Shown here piece after piece: positions 8,340 through 17,317 of a DNA stretch of 64,000 nt. Origin of the DNA: JASHPR01 sp963833885 (GTDB lineage Bacteria > Actinomycetota > Actinomycetes > Streptosporangiales > Streptosporangiaceae); NCBI GenBank assembly GCA_963833885.1, contig CAWHZU010000023.1, positions 302,307 to 366,306 of the forward strand, written 5' to 3'. Under the pieces are notes generated by a model. It ran no database searches. It had not been told where the DNA came from and saw nothing but the letters and a program-made list of their open reading frames with translations. How positions within the stretch are numbered: the first letter of the stretch is position 1; each line of letters starts with the position of its first letter. The position numbers were made by a program, and so were the translations under genes.

Positions 8340-8468
8340 CGGGTAGTACTGCCCGGCCGGGCACGGCGCGAAACTCACCGCCCGAACGCGAGAACCCCGC
8401 CGGGACGCCGCAGCGCTCCGGCAGGGTTCCCGATGCAGCCGCCCGGGATGCCGGGTTCCAGGGCCGAC

Positions 8469-9962
8469 TCATCCGGCCCCGGAAGTCACGGGCCTGGGCT
8501 TCCTAGCGGTCGTGCTGGCTACCGCCAGGGCCAGCTCGTTGCGGCGGACGAGCAGGAACGTGACCGGGACGGCAGCCAGGCCGATCACGCCGCAGGCCCA
8601 GAACGCCCAGTCGAAGCCGCCGGCCAGCGCGGCGGCCTGCCCGGCGCCCTGGTGCAGCAGGGTGGTGGCGCGGCTGGCGGCGATCGTCGACGCCACCGCG
8701 ATGCCGATCGCGCCGCCGAGCTGCTGGGAGGTGTTGATCAGCCCGGAGGCCAGGCCGGCCTCGCGTTCGGCGACGCCGGCGAGAGCCGCGATGGACACCG
8801 GGATGAAGGCGAACGCCGTGCCGATCCCGGTGATGAGGAAGGGCCCGGCCAGGTCGGCCCAGAAGTGCCCGTGCACCGGCACCTGAGCCGCCCAGAGCGC
8901 GCCGCCGCCGATCATCGCCATGCCGGCCGCCAGCACGAGCTTGGCCGAGCCCCGGGTGACCAGTGCCTGGGCCAGCCCGGCGAAGGCGACCGAGGTGAGC
9001 GACGTCGCGAGCCAGGCGAGACCGGCCCGCAGCGCCGAGTACCCCAGCACCTGCTGCATGTACAGCGTGCCGATGAAGATGAACGCGAAGAAGCTGCCGC
9101 CGAGCAGCAGGCCGACCGCGTTCCCGCCCGCGAGCGTCCTCAGCCGGAAGATCCGCAGCGGCATCAGCGGTGCCTCGACGCGGGTCTCGATGACCAGGAA
9201 CGCAGCGAGCAGAGCGGCGGAAGCGCCCAGCAGCGACACCGTCCTGGCGGTGTCCCAGCCGGCCTGCGGGGCCGTCGAGATCGCGTACACGAGCAGCGAA
9301 ATGCCGCCGGTAACGGTGATCGCGCCGAACGGGTCAAAGCGCCGCTGCTTCGTGGCGAGCCGGCTCTCCGGCACGACACGAGGGGCGAGCGCCAGCGCCG
9401 CCGCGCCGATCGGGACGTTGAGATAGAAGATGTACTCCCAGCCGACGTAGCGGGTGAGCAGCCCGCCGGCCATCACGCCGACGGTCGCCCCGCTCGCCCC
9501 GATGGCTCCCCACGCACCGAGCGCCTTGTTGCGCTCGGCGCCCTCGGGGAACATGTTCATCACGATCGACAGCGCGGCCGGCAAGACGATCGCCGCGCCC
9601 AGCCCCTGCACGCAGCGCATCACGATCAGGAAGCCCTCCGCGGTCGCCAGCCCGCAGCCGAGCGAGGCCGTGGTGAACACGGCCAGGCCTGCCAGCAGGA
9701 TGCGACGGCGCCCCAGCAGGTCCGCGGCGCGGCCGCCGAGCAGCAGGAAGCCGCCGAACGTGAGCGCGTAGCCGGTAACGACCCACTGCAGGTCCGACTC
9801 CGCGATGTGCAGCTTGCGGCCGATGGTCGGCAGCGCGACGTTGACGATCGCCAGGTCTGCGACCGTCATGAAGTACGCGACCGCAAGCACCGCGAACGCG
9901 CGCCAGCGGCGGACTTCTTTCATGTCCCGGCCCACAGCCGGGGCGGCAGCTATCTGAGACAT
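8469..9962 (-). CDS. MFS transporter, DHA2 family (EmrB/QacA-like, 14 TM)
   Basis: A 497-aa drug:proton antiporter of the DHA2 type. Motif D1 is visible in the first helix (FMTVADLAIVNVALPTIG), motif A is GGRAADLLGRRRIL, and motif C-like GASGATVGVMAGGLL lies in helix 5. The pattern of hydrophobic segments suits 14 helices. AAGGACT-type spacing before the start (AAGGAA, 7-8 bases) supports the ATG. It follows an SDR gene with a 14-base gap on the same strand. Divergent from an ECF sigma factor beyond that SDR, so the pair may belong to its regulon. Substrate unknown. Confidence 0.92.
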   Translation of the reverse strand: MSQIAAAPAVGRDMKEVRRWRAFAVLAVAYFMTVADLAIVNVALPTIGRKLHIAESDLQWVVTGYALTFGGFLLLGGRAADLLGRRRILLAGLAVFTTASLGCGLATAEGFLIVMRCVQGLGAAIVLPAALSIVMNMFPEGAERNKALGAWGAIGASGATVGVMAGGLLTRYVGWEYIFYLNVPIGAAALALAPRVVPESRLATKQRRFDPFGAITVTGGISLLVYAISTAPQAGWDTARTVSLLGASAALLAAFLVIETRVEAPLMPLRIFRLRTLAGGNAVGLLLGGSFFAFIFIGTLYMQQVLGYSALRAGLAWLATSLTSVAFAGLAQALVTRGSAKLVLAAGMAMIGGGALWAAQVPVHGHFWADLAGPFLITGIGTAFAFIPVSIAALAGVAEREAGLASGLINTSQQLGGAIGIAVASTIAASRATTLLHQGAGQAAALAGGFDWAFWACGVIGLAAVPVTFLLVRRNELALAVASTTARKPRPVTSGAG

Positions 9963-9976
9963 CTGAGTTCCTTCTC

Positions 9977-10732
9977 TCAGCTCTGCACCGGGCTAAGCCC
10001 GGCGGCGGTGAGCAGGTATGCGCCCTGGTCGCGGCCAGGGTCAGCGGCCAGGCCGGCAACGGCCTCGCCCGCTTGTTCCGGGGTGAGGGCCGCGCCGAGG
10101 CCCTCGAGGTAGGTGGCGATGTCGACGCCCTGCCGGGCGGCGTAGCCAGCCACCGCGGCCGCGCCCAGGCCAGTGGCCGGGGTCAGCTGCGGCAGCACCG
10201 ACAGGAACCTGATGCCGAGCTTCGCTCGCTCCGACTCGTCGGCGGCATACGCGGCGATGAACCGGATGGTGGCCTTGGCCCCGGCATAGCCGCCGCTCAG
10301 CGGAGAGCCGCGCAGCGCGGCTCCGCTGGACATGGCGATGACCGTGCTGCCTGGCTCCAGCGGAAGCAGCAGCGCCTCGCGAGTCCACCCGAACGCGTGC
10401 TGCACGTCCACGTCCCAGTTGCGGCTGAACGTCTGCCAGGTTTGCTGGTGAAGCGGGCGCGGCAGCGGGGACGCTCCGGCGTTGAGCACCAGCGTCCGGG
10501 GGCGGTACTCGTCGAGAAGGTGGCCGGCGGCCACCGGGTCGGCCGCGTCGGCCACGACCGCTGTGAAGCTGCCGCCGAGCTGGCCGTGCAGTTCCTCCAG
10601 GCGGGCGCCGTCACGGGCAACCCCGACGACCTGCGCGCCGGCCTGCGCTAGCGCAACGGCGATGCCGCGGCCGAACCCCCGGCTCGCGCCGGTGACCAAT
10701 GCGGTAGTCCCGGAGAGCTCTTGCGATGTCAT
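9977..10732 (-). CDS. SDR family oxidoreductase
   Basis: A 251-aa short-chain dehydrogenase. TGASRGFGRGIA is the cofactor loop, and VARDG after beta-2 carries an Arg suited to NADP. LNAGASPLP is the NNAG-equivalent. Ser in MSSGAALRG and Tyr/Lys in YAGAKATIR are the catalytic residues. CAAGGAG stands six bases before the ATG, a good ribosome site. It precedes the MFS pump in one operon and is divergent from the sigma factor. This arrangement (sigma factor, SDR, pump) suggests a stress- or toxin-induced detoxification unit. The substrate is not known. Confidence 0.88.
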   Translation of the reverse strand: MTSQELSGTTALVTGASRGFGRGIAVALAQAGAQVVGVARDGARLEELHGQLGGSFTAVVADAADPVAAGHLLDEYRPRTLVLNAGASPLPRPLHQQTWQTFSRNWDVDVQHAFGWTREALLLPLEPGSTVIAMSSGAALRGSPLSGGYAGAKATIRFIAAYAADESERAKLGIRFLSVLPQLTPATGLGAAAVAGYAARQGVDIATYLEGLGAALTPEQAGEAVAGLAADPGRDQGAYLLTAAGLSPVQS

Positions 10733-10916
10733 GTCGCACTCCTTGCTGATTGGTGATCGCGTTCGCCCGTACTGATCCAGGGGGCTACGGAAACTGAACG
10801 GCGCCAGGCCGGTGAGTTTCGCTGCCGGGCCGGATCTATAGGGGTGGCGGCAACGCGGCGCGGATCACCGGCGGACCATGGGAGCAGCCGTTATGCAGAG
10901 CACAGGAGCAGCAGCG

Positions 10917-11948
10917 ATGCTGGACAGCGAGGATTTCGCGGCACTCATGGACCCGTTCCGGGCTGAGCTGCTGGCGCACTGCTACCGGATGCTCGGCTCC
11001 GTGCAGGACGCCGAGGACCAGGTGCAGGAGACCCTCATCCGGGCCTGGCGCTCCTACGGCGATTTCGAGGGCCGGTCGTCCGTGCGGACCTGGCTGTACC
11101 GGATCGCGACCAATGCCTGCCTGCGGGCGCTGGAGAACAGCAGCCGCCGGCCGCTGCCGTCCGGCCTCGGCGCTCCGGGCGACGACCCGGCCGTGCCTCC
11201 GGCCGCGGAGCGCGCCGAGGTTCCGTGGCTGCAGCCCATGCCCGACGTGCTCGTGAGCGCCGGGCCCGCCGATCCCTCCGCGATCGTCACGTCACGGGCG
11301 AGCATGCGGCTGGCCCTGATCGCCGCGTTGCAGTACCTGCCCCCGCGGCAGCGCGCGGTGCTGATCCTGCGCGACGTGCTGGAGTGGCGGGCAGCGGAAG
11401 TCGCTGAGCTTCTTGGCGTCACGACCATCGCGGTGAACGGCATGCTGCAGCGCGCCCGCGCGCGGCTTGCGGAGGCAGCCCCGGCCGAGGATGACATCCA
11501 CGAGCCCGCCAGCCCGGACGACCGGGCGCTGGCCGACCGGTACGCGGCGGCCTTCGAGAAGGCCGACATCGCTGCGCTCACGGAACTGCTGCGCGCGGAT
11601 GCCGTCCTCGAGATGCCGCCGCTGCCGACCTGGTTCGCCGGCCGCGCGACGCTGGCGGCCTTCCTCCAGGCGCAGGTTCTGCGCGAGCCCGGCTGTTTCC
11701 GGCTGCTTCCCACGACCGCAAACGGCCAGCCGGCGTTCGCGGCCTACCAGCGCGAGAGCGACGGCGTGTACCGCGCACACGGGATCATGGTGCTCACCAT
11801 CGCCGCATCGCTCGTCACCCGGACCACCATGTTCATGGACCCGGCCCTGCTCGCGACGTTCGGCCTGCCACCGGTCCTGCCCGCGTCCGGGGACCTGGCC
11901 GGCGCGCCGCCCGAAGGTCCGGACGGGACCCGGGCGCAAAACCAATGA
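10917..11948 (+). CDS. ECF RNA polymerase sigma factor with C-terminal SnoaL-like domain (SigG/SigX5 type)
   Basis: Sigma-70 ECF protein of about 343 aa. Region 2 covers LAHCYRMLGSVQDAEDQVQETLIRAW. A Pro-rich linker with the EVPWLQPMPD signature marks the SigG-like (TIGR02960) subgroup. Region 4 covers YLPPRQRAVLILRDVLEW with its HTH. The last 140 residues form a SnoaL/NTF2-like domain (DRYAAAFEKADIAALTELL), which in related ECF groups controls sigma activity. Two other in-frame starts exist (10878, 10893). I prefer ATG 10917 because AGGAG lies eight bases before it, but 10893 also has a GGGAG. No anti-sigma gene is present. The next gene overlaps by four bases. Confidence 0.9.
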   Translation: MLDSEDFAALMDPFRAELLAHCYRMLGSVQDAEDQVQETLIRAWRSYGDFEGRSSVRTWLYRIATNACLRALENSSRRPLPSGLGAPGDDPAVPPAAERAEVPWLQPMPDVLVSAGPADPSAIVTSRASMRLALIAALQYLPPRQRAVLILRDVLEWRAAEVAELLGVTTIAVNGMLQRARARLAEAAPAEDDIHEPASPDDRALADRYAAAFEKADIAALTELLRADAVLEMPPLPTWFAGRATLAAFLQAQVLREPGCFRLLPTTANGQPAFAAYQRESDGVYRAHGIMVLTIAASLVTRTTMFMDPALLATFGLPPVLPASGDLAGAPPEGPDGTRAQNQ

Positions 11949-12532
11949 CCATGGGCCTGAACGGTACGACCGGCGGGATCCGGCTGCTCGAACCGGCGAT
12001 CGGGTATGCCCTCACCGCGGCCGCGGCTGTCACGCCGGAGTTCCTGTCGTGCGCGACGCCGTGCCGGGGGTGGGACCTGCGGATGCTGCTGCGGCACGCC
12101 AGCGAGTCCCTGGCCGCGATCTGCGAGGGCATCGACGCCGGGTGCATCGACCTGCACCCCGGCAGCGAAGACCCTGACGTGGCCAGCGACCCCGCCCGGG
12201 CCTTCCGCGACCGGGCCGGCCGGCTTCTCGGCGCGTGCGCCAGGCCCGGCCGCCAGCACGAGGTCGTTCACATCGCGGACCGTCTCCTCCCGGCCGGTGC
12301 CATGGCCAGCGCGGGAGCGCTCGAGATCGCCATGCACGGGTGGGACATATCCCGGGCCTGCGGGCGCTGCCAGCCGATCCCCCGCACGCTGGCCGCCGAC
12401 CTGCTCGCGATAGCCCCGTTGCTGATCCCCGGCACCGACCGCCACCCCCTGTTCGCGGCGCCGGTCAGCGTGCCGCCGGAGGCCGGCCCCAGCGACCGGC
12501 TGGCCGCATTCCTCGGCCGCACTCCCACCTAG
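11945..12532 (+). CDS. TIGR03086-type metal-binding protein (mycothiol-dependent maleylpyruvate isomerase N-terminal fold)
   Basis: A 195-aa DinB-like four-helix protein. CRGWDLRMLLRHASESL holds the N-terminal metal-site His, and ALEIAMHGWDISRA has the second conserved His and the HGWD(I/L) signature of the family. Proteins of this fold bind a divalent metal and often use mycothiol as cofactor, in isomerisation or in detoxification of electrophiles. The ATG overlaps the stop of the sigma-factor gene (ATGA), so the two are made together. It may be an accessory or sensor for that sigma factor. This is inference from position only. Confidence 0.82.
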   Translation: MTMGLNGTTGGIRLLEPAIGYALTAAAAVTPEFLSCATPCRGWDLRMLLRHASESLAAICEGIDAGCIDLHPGSEDPDVASDPARAFRDRAGRLLGACARPGRQHEVVHIADRLLPAGAMASAGALEIAMHGWDISRACGRCQPIPRTLAADLLAIAPLLIPGTDRHPLFAAPVSVPPEAGPSDRLAAFLGRTPT

Positions 12533-12677
12533 CGCCCACCACCAGCCCAGCCCTGCAGGATGGTGGTGCTGGCTTCCCGCTTTTCGTGGTGCAGCCCGGC
12601 CCGCGCGAGCCGCGCCGCAAGCGGAGAATGATCGTCATGGCAGATGCCGCCCCGCCGGGGACCGTAGCTGGCGCGCC

Positions 12678-15145
12678 ATGAACGCGGCGCTGTATTACTG
12701 GCGTGCGACCAGGCGCCGAGCGCTGCGCCGGGCCGTGGCCGTCGCGCTGGTGTGCGGGCTGCTGGGCACGGTGGCGCTGGGAGCGCTGGCCGGCGCCCGG
12801 CGCACGGACACCGCCTACGGGCGCTATCTGGCCTCAATCAACTCCAGCGACGTGTACGTCAACGTGCCGGGGCCGTCCCTGGCGGCTATCCGCCAGATCG
12901 AGCGGCTGCCGGGTGTGCTGTCGGGTGCAGCCTGGCTGGGCCTGGGCGCCAATCCGGTCGTGCACGGCCGGGTGGACGACTCCTTCGTCACCGACGCCGT
13001 TTCCGGGAGTCTCGACGGTGACTTCTTCCGGCAGGACCGGGTCACCGTGGTGGCGGGCAAGCTGCCCCGCCCCGGCGCAACCAACGAGATCGTCATCACC
13101 CCGGAGCTGGCCGCGGATCTGCACACCTGGGTGGGCGGACGGGTGACGTATCAGTTCAGCCGGCAGACCCTGACGCAGGCGCCCACAGTGGTCGGGAACT
13201 CGACCTTTGTGGTCACCGCGATCGCGGATCAGCCTCCCGTGCTCGTGGACCAGTTCGACGAGGTGGCCGGTGCCCTCCTGCCGCCCGCAGCCACCGCCAG
13301 GTACCTGAACGGGGAGTTCGAGTTCGCGTGGGTAGGCTTGCGGCTCCGCGCGGGAGCGGCCGGGATCCCGGCGCTGCAGCGCGAGCTGGCCGGGCCGCAA
13401 GACGCGCTGGACCGTGAGGTCCACGTACCGGCAGGCACCATCAGCTTCAACATCCGCAGCCTGGACACCGTTCATGACCAGGTGCAGCAGGCCATCGAGC
13501 CGCAGGCGGTCGCGCTGGCCATCTTCGGAGCACTGGCGGCGCTGGCACTGCTGGTGCTCGCCGCGCAGGCCCTGGCGCAGCTGCTGGACCTCTCGGCGGC
13601 CGATGTGCCCGCCATGCGCGCGGTCGGGACACCCCGCGCCCAGGCCGCACTCGCGGTCAGCCTGGACAGCGCGGCCGCCGTCGTCGTCGGGATGATGCTG
13701 GCGGTGGCGCGGCGCCGTCGCCGTCTCCCCGCTGGCACCGGTCGGGCCGGTTCGCGCGTTCGACCCGGCCCGGGGTTTCGAGGCGGACCCGCTGGTACTC
13801 GCGGGCGGCGGCGGCGCGCTTACCGTCATCCTCCTGGGCGTCCTCGCCGCGCTGGCCTGGCGGTCGGTGCGCCCGGCGCCGAACGCGCCAGCCAGGGGGG
13901 CCTCGCGGGTCACCAGGCGCGGCACGGGAGGCTGGCCTGCCGCTGACCGCGGTAGCGGGCATCCGGGCAGCGCTGGAGCGCGGAGCCGGACGTCGGCCGG
14001 CTCCAGTCCTGGCCACCCTGGCCGGGTCGGCCGCGGCGGTGCTGGCGGTGGTGATGGCGGTGGTGTTCGGCGCCAGCCTGAACGGGCTGGTGACCCACCC
14101 GGCGCGGTACGGCTGGAACTGGACGCTGCTGATGGACTCGCAGGGAGGCTACGGCTCCTGGCCGGTCTCGCAGATGGACAAGCTCGTCAACGGCCAGCCG
14201 GGAGTCACCGGCTGGTCCACGTTCGGGTTCACTCAGGTACCCATCGACGGCCAGAACGTGCCAGCCCTGGGCCTGACCCGGCACCTCGGCTCGGTACAGC
14301 CACCGACCACCAGCGGCCACCCGATCGGCGGGCCGCTGCAGATCGAGCTGGGCACCGTTACGCTGCGCGAGCTGGGCAAGCATGTGGGCGACACGGTGAT
14401 CGCCGGCACCGGGCGGCACCGGCGCACGCTCACGATCGTGGGGACCGTGACCCTGCCGTCGATGGGGCTGACCCTGGCCGACCACGTGTCGCTCGGCCGC
14501 GGCGCCATGCTCGATGACAGCACGCTGCTGGCAATTGAAGGCCTGCTGAACGTGCAGCCAGGCGCGGCGACCGAGGCGGTGTCGGCTCCCGCCTTCCCCT
14601 CGGCGGTCGCCATCGACCTGGCCCCCGGCGCGGACGCGGCCCCGCTGGTGGCGCGGATCGCCGACGCCGGCCCGGGCGATAACCCGGGCGGCACCTACCA
14701 GCAGCCCCGGGTGCTGGGCGCCGCGATCGTGAACGCGGCACAGATGGGCGACCAGCCGCTTGCCCTGGCCCTGGCCCTAGCCGCGGCGGCGCTGCTATCG
14801 CTGGCGGTGGCGCTGCTGGCGTCGGTCCGGCAGCGCCGGCCAGAACTCGCCCTGCTGAAAACCCTCGGCCTGACCAGGCGCCAGGTGCGGGCCGTCGTCG
14901 CCTGGCAGGCAAGCGTCACACTCCTGGTTGCCGCACTCGTCGGGGTGCCGCTCGGCATCGTCGCCGGCCGCTGGGCATGGAGCAGCTTCGCCGCGTCCCT
15001 CGGCGTCGTCCAGGTGACCGTGATCCCCGGCGTCGCTCTGCTGGCCGGGCTCGCCGCCTTGTTCGCCGCAGGGAACTTGCTGACCTCCATTCCCGCGTCG
15101 ATCGCCGCCCGCACCAGGCCCGCCGCCACCCTGCGGGCCGACTAG
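12678..15145 (+). pseudogene. ABC transporter permease (FtsX/MacB type), split by two frameshifts
   Basis: One large permease of about 822 codons read in three frames. Frame 1 (from ATG 12678) has an N-terminal membrane helix, a long outside domain and two membrane helices up to VVVGMMLAVA. Near 13,710 the sense passes to the next frame (GAVAVSPLAPVGP...LTVILLGVLAALAW). Near 13,928 it passes to the third frame (AGLPLTAVAGIRAALE...) and runs to the stop, with a second outside domain and four more helices. Each shift is one extra base. The product would be exporter-like and needs an ATPase, which is not adjacent. A 17-codon ORF (12628-12681) overlaps the start. Real decay or sequencing error cannot be told apart. 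Confidence 0.8.
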
Positions 15146-15152
15146 CAGCGCA

Positions 15153-15173
15153 GGCCAGCGCCGCCGGCTGGCC
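15153..15173 (+). terminator. Hairpin after the permease gene
   Basis: GGCCAGC (15153-15159) pairs with GCTGGCC (15167-15173) around a 7-base loop, eight bases after the permease stop codon. No U-run follows, as is common for actinomycete terminators. Confidence 0.4.
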
Positions 15174-15225
15174 GACGATGGGGCGAGTCGGCCTTCCGGC
15201 AGGCACGCTCCCGGTTGCGGCCGGG

Positions 15226-15420
15226 CTACTTGTGGGGGGAGGTCCGGCGCATCATCCGCCGTAGCGGCGCCATCGCCGTGCGGAGCCTGTCGGCCGCGCC
15301 GGGCCGCGGCATGCGGCTGGGCGTTTCGGCGGCCTCGGATGGTACGGGCGGGGCGGTGCCGTTGCGGGACGGGCGCAGCCGGGTGGTGGTGCTCGGATGG
15401 GGTGCGGCTTGCTCGGGCAT
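15226..15420 (-). CDS. Small basic hypothetical protein
   Basis: A 64-aa frame starting MPEQAAPHPS and ending in an Arg-rich stretch (PLRRMMRRTSPHK). The reason to keep it is its ribosome site: GAAAGGAAA lies six bases before the ATG on the minus strand. The protein is Pro/Arg-rich and low in complexity, without membrane segment or known motif. It converges on the permease gene. It could also be non-coding. Confidence 0.3.
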   Translation of the reverse strand: MPEQAAPHPSTTTRLRPSRNGTAPPVPSEAAETPSRMPRPGAADRLRTAMAPLRRMMRRTSPHK

Positions 15421-15519
15421 GGCGTTTCCTTTCACGGGGTGGGCGGGCGCCGCGTCGTCACCGGCCGCTGCTGGGCAGCGGGGGGACGCGCCGACGGAGG
15501 ACGGCTGCGGGCGCGGGCG

Positions 15520-15765
15520 CTAACCGACGCCCATCGCAGCCGGCGTCAGCTTCATGCGGGCGCCGTCGGAATCGAGCCGGGCCAGGCCTGCCGCTTGGAG
15601 GTGGCTGGCAGCGAAGACATTCATGCCGTCAGCGCTTCCTGCAGCGGCCAGCCAGGGCCCGGCCCGGCAGCTCGCATGGGACACCGCCACGTCAGCTGCA
15701 CGCGCTGCGCTGCGCGCGTCATGAGCGCAGCGACCGACTGTGGCGACCAGGCTCTTTGCGCATGA
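15520..15765 (-). other. Chain of very short coupled ORFs or a decayed small gene
   Basis: On the minus strand a GGAGGAG precedes an ATG at 15765 that opens only 14 codons. That ORF overlaps a second ATG, and a third open piece ends at 15520 with NVFAASHLQAAGLARLDSDG, which looks like the wing end of a winged-helix protein. I read this as a frameshifted relic rather than three peptides. The operator-like box at 15843-15867 lies just upstream. Confidence 0.3.
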
Positions 15766-15842
15766 GCTCCTCCGGTAGCTGTCCGGTTGCTGGCCGCTAC
15801 GGCGGCTGACTCCCGGTGCCACTCAACTTACGCTGGAAGACT

Positions 15843-15867
15843 GAAACTAGCAATGACTTTCTAGAAA
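15843..15867. promoter_or_regulatory. CTAG-box operator, copy 1
   Basis: The core GAAACTAGCAAT-N3-TTTCTAG matches the boxes in front of the winged-helix gene (16641-16665) and its decayed copy (16976-16999), but in the opposite orientation. Two CTAG half-sites lie about 14 bases apart. It stands between the HicA-like gene and the relic at 15520-15765, so it may once have controlled that relic. Confidence 0.5.
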
Positions 15868-15926
15868 ACAGAAACGTAGGAGGAGGGCACGCCGGCCCAC
15901 CACAATGCCCGCCGGGCCGACCAGAC

Positions 15927-16259
15927 TCAGGGTCTTGATCCCGCAGGCAGCTCAGCAGCGTCGGCTCCGTAGCCGACCTTGGTCAGCATCTGGCGCAGGT
16001 TGACAACAGCCTGCGTGTCGATGTCTTTGTGGCGGGGCGGATCGAAGTATTCGGTCTGGGACCCGATGCTCACGACAACCTTGCCGTCGGGCCTTTCCTC
16101 GGCTGAGCCGACCTCTCCCAGCAGCGACAGCACGGCACGCCACTCGATATTGTGGCCCGCCGGATGCTGAAAGATCTGGCGCAGCGTGTTCCGGTGGTGG
16201 TTACTGAGGTGCGCTGCACGCGATGGCGATGGCATCCATCCTCCTGTCCGCTCCGTCAT
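15927..16259 (-). CDS. HicA-like small protein
   Basis: A protein of 102-110 aa. The body from SNHHRNTLRQIFQHP to the end resembles small HicA-type (dsRBD-fold) toxins and their relatives common in actinomycetes: NIEWRAVLSLLGEVG is a helix with the WR, then VVVSIGSQTEYFDPPRHKDID has the strand pair and a His, then VVNLRQMLTKVGYG. The active His of true HicA (GSHH) is not obvious, so toxicity is doubtful. Two starts are possible. ATG 16235 has AGGAGG four bases upstream and seems better than 16259. The gene follows the winged-helix regulator by about 70-95 bases, giving a regulator-effector look. Confidence 0.6.
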   Translation of the reverse strand: MTERTGGWMPSPSRAAHLSNHHRNTLRQIFQHPAGHNIEWRAVLSLLGEVGSAEERPDGKVVVSIGSQTEYFDPPRHKDIDTQAVVNLRQMLTKVGYGADAAELPAGSRP

Positions 16260-16330
16260 GAACGGAGCTGCGAATATCCGGCCCGGACGGCGTACTGCCG
16301 CGTCTGGCAGCGCCTGCGGGCACCTGCCGG

Positions 16331-16624
16331 TCACGGCGTCGTGTCCGTGCCGACTAGGAGAGCCAGGACCTCGCCGACCGTGCGTTCCCGGCCGGTGGGC
16401 TCCGGGAGCGGGAGGTGCGCCTGGACCTGGTAGCGGTTGCGGCGGCCGTCCTTCTGCTTGACCACGTAGCCGGCCTGGGCCAGGTCGGTGACGATGCCGT
16501 AGGCGCTGCGCTCGGTGATGCCCAGGCTGGCTGCGATGTCGCGCAACCGCACCCCCGGGTCGTGCGCGATGCACAGCAGCACCCGGGCGTGGCTGGTCAG
16601 GAAGCCCCAGCTCAGTGTGGTCAC
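16331..16624 (-). CDS. Winged helix-turn-helix DNA-binding protein (MarR-like)
   Basis: A 97-aa protein that is almost only a winged HTH. LTSHARVLLCIAHDPG is helix 1. VRLRDIAASLGITERSAYGIVTDLAQAGYV is the HTH with recognition helix ERSAYGIVTDL. VKQKDGRRNRYQV is the wing. Start GTG 16624 has a near-perfect GGAGG six bases upstream. An operator-like CTAG box lies 16 bases in front of the start (16641-16665). The same box at the same distance precedes a decayed second copy of this gene, so I infer autoregulation through it. The HicA-like gene follows on the same strand. Confidence 0.8.
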   Translation of the reverse strand: MTTLSWGFLTSHARVLLCIAHDPGVRLRDIAASLGITERSAYGIVTDLAQAGYVVKQKDGRRNRYQVQAHLPLPEPTGRERTVGEVLALLVGTDTTP

Positions 16625-16640
16625 ATTATTCCTCCTTCAA

Positions 16641-16665
16641 TTCTGGAAATCTTTTGCTAGTCTTC
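16641..16665 (-). promoter_or_regulatory. CTAG-box operator, copy 2
   Basis: Read on the minus strand it is GAAGACTAGCAA-N4-TTTCCAGAA, close to the core GAAACTAGCAAT-N3-TTTCTAG of the other two boxes. It ends 16 bases before the winged-helix start codon and overlaps where the transcription start should be, as expected for a repressor site. Confidence 0.55.
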
Positions 16666-16789
16666 TGCAGCTAGTGTAGCGTCTTGAGCAAGCATCGAGA
16701 GTCAGCCGCCGATTAGCTGCCAGTCACCAGGGGCTACCGGAGGAGGCCATGCGACAGCGGCCTGATCATCAGGACCGCTGTGGCCCAAG

Positions 16790-16959
16790 GCGCTTGCATT
16801 GCCGGGGATCTGGCTGGCTGCCGGTGCGCCCCGAGCCGCCCGAGCCGCTGCGCTCGGTGATGCCCACCGTGACCCGTGCATACCGCGCAGGCGTGCCCCT
16901 GGGTCGCGGGTGATGCACAGCAGTGCCCGGGACGTGGCCGGCCAAGAAGCCCGGGTCAA
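16790..16959 (-). pseudogene. Decayed duplicate of the winged-helix gene
   Basis: The minus strand from TTG 16959 reads ...SRALLCITRDPGARLRG, parallel to HARVLLCIAHDPGVRLRD of the intact gene 330 bases away. After ARLRG the similarity continues in another frame (the DNA still encodes the GITERS stretch). The copy is therefore frameshifted, and the wing region is lost. The CTAG box at 16976-16999 keeps exactly the 16-base distance seen in the intact gene, so promoter and gene were duplicated together. Confidence 0.7.
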
Positions 16960-16975
16960 AACTATCCAGAAATTA

Positions 16976-16999
16976 CTAGAAAAATATTGCTAGTTTCTG
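16976..16999 (-). promoter_or_regulatory. CTAG-box operator, copy 3
   Basis: The minus strand reads CAGAAACTAGCAAT-N3-TTTCTAG, the best match to copy 1. It sits 16 bases before the relic start at 16959. It could still act on the divergent small genes that begin at 17148. Confidence 0.55.
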
Positions 17000-17147
17000 A
17001 ATACTGCAATACCCTATGAACACACCTGGGAGGCAGCAACCGGCCACCGGCACCGCTGCCGGGCCCGCCCGGCCACCCCAGCACCTGCCCAGCCAGCCAC
17101 ACCCCGCTCCGTCCCCCGCGGCCGGCGCGCATCTGAGAGGAACCCCC

Positions 17148-17222
17148 ATGTTTATCGGCATCGGAACCATCATCGTGATCGTGATCATCGTGCTCGTCGT
17201 CATGATGCTGCGGCGGCGCTGA
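17148..17222 (+). CDS. 24-aa single-pass membrane peptide
   Basis: A very short gene: MFIGIGTIIVIVIIVLVVMM followed by Leu and three Arg. AGAGGA is placed six bases before the ATG, a clear ribosome site. The peptide is one hydrophobic helix with a positive C-terminal end, so it should sit in the membrane with the Arg tail inside. Similar tiny hydrophobic proteins are widespread in actinomycetes, with unknown function. The frame is open further upstream but that part is Pro-rich and non-conserved in look. Another small membrane protein gene follows about 95 bases later. Confidence 0.6.
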   Translation: MFIGIGTIIVIVIIVLVVMMLRRR

Positions 17223-17317
17223 GCACGCCCGCCGCGGCCGCCCCGAGGCGGGCGTGAGCGTCCCAGACTCCGGCACGGGACCGATGACACCGATCAGCTG
17301 AAAACAGGAGGCATGCG

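Noticed and set aside
7479..10112. An 877-codon plus-strand frame over the oxidoreductase, MFS and SDR genes
   Set aside because: It lies opposite three well-supported genes; composition is Arg/Gly/His-rich as for antisense frames in high-GC DNA.
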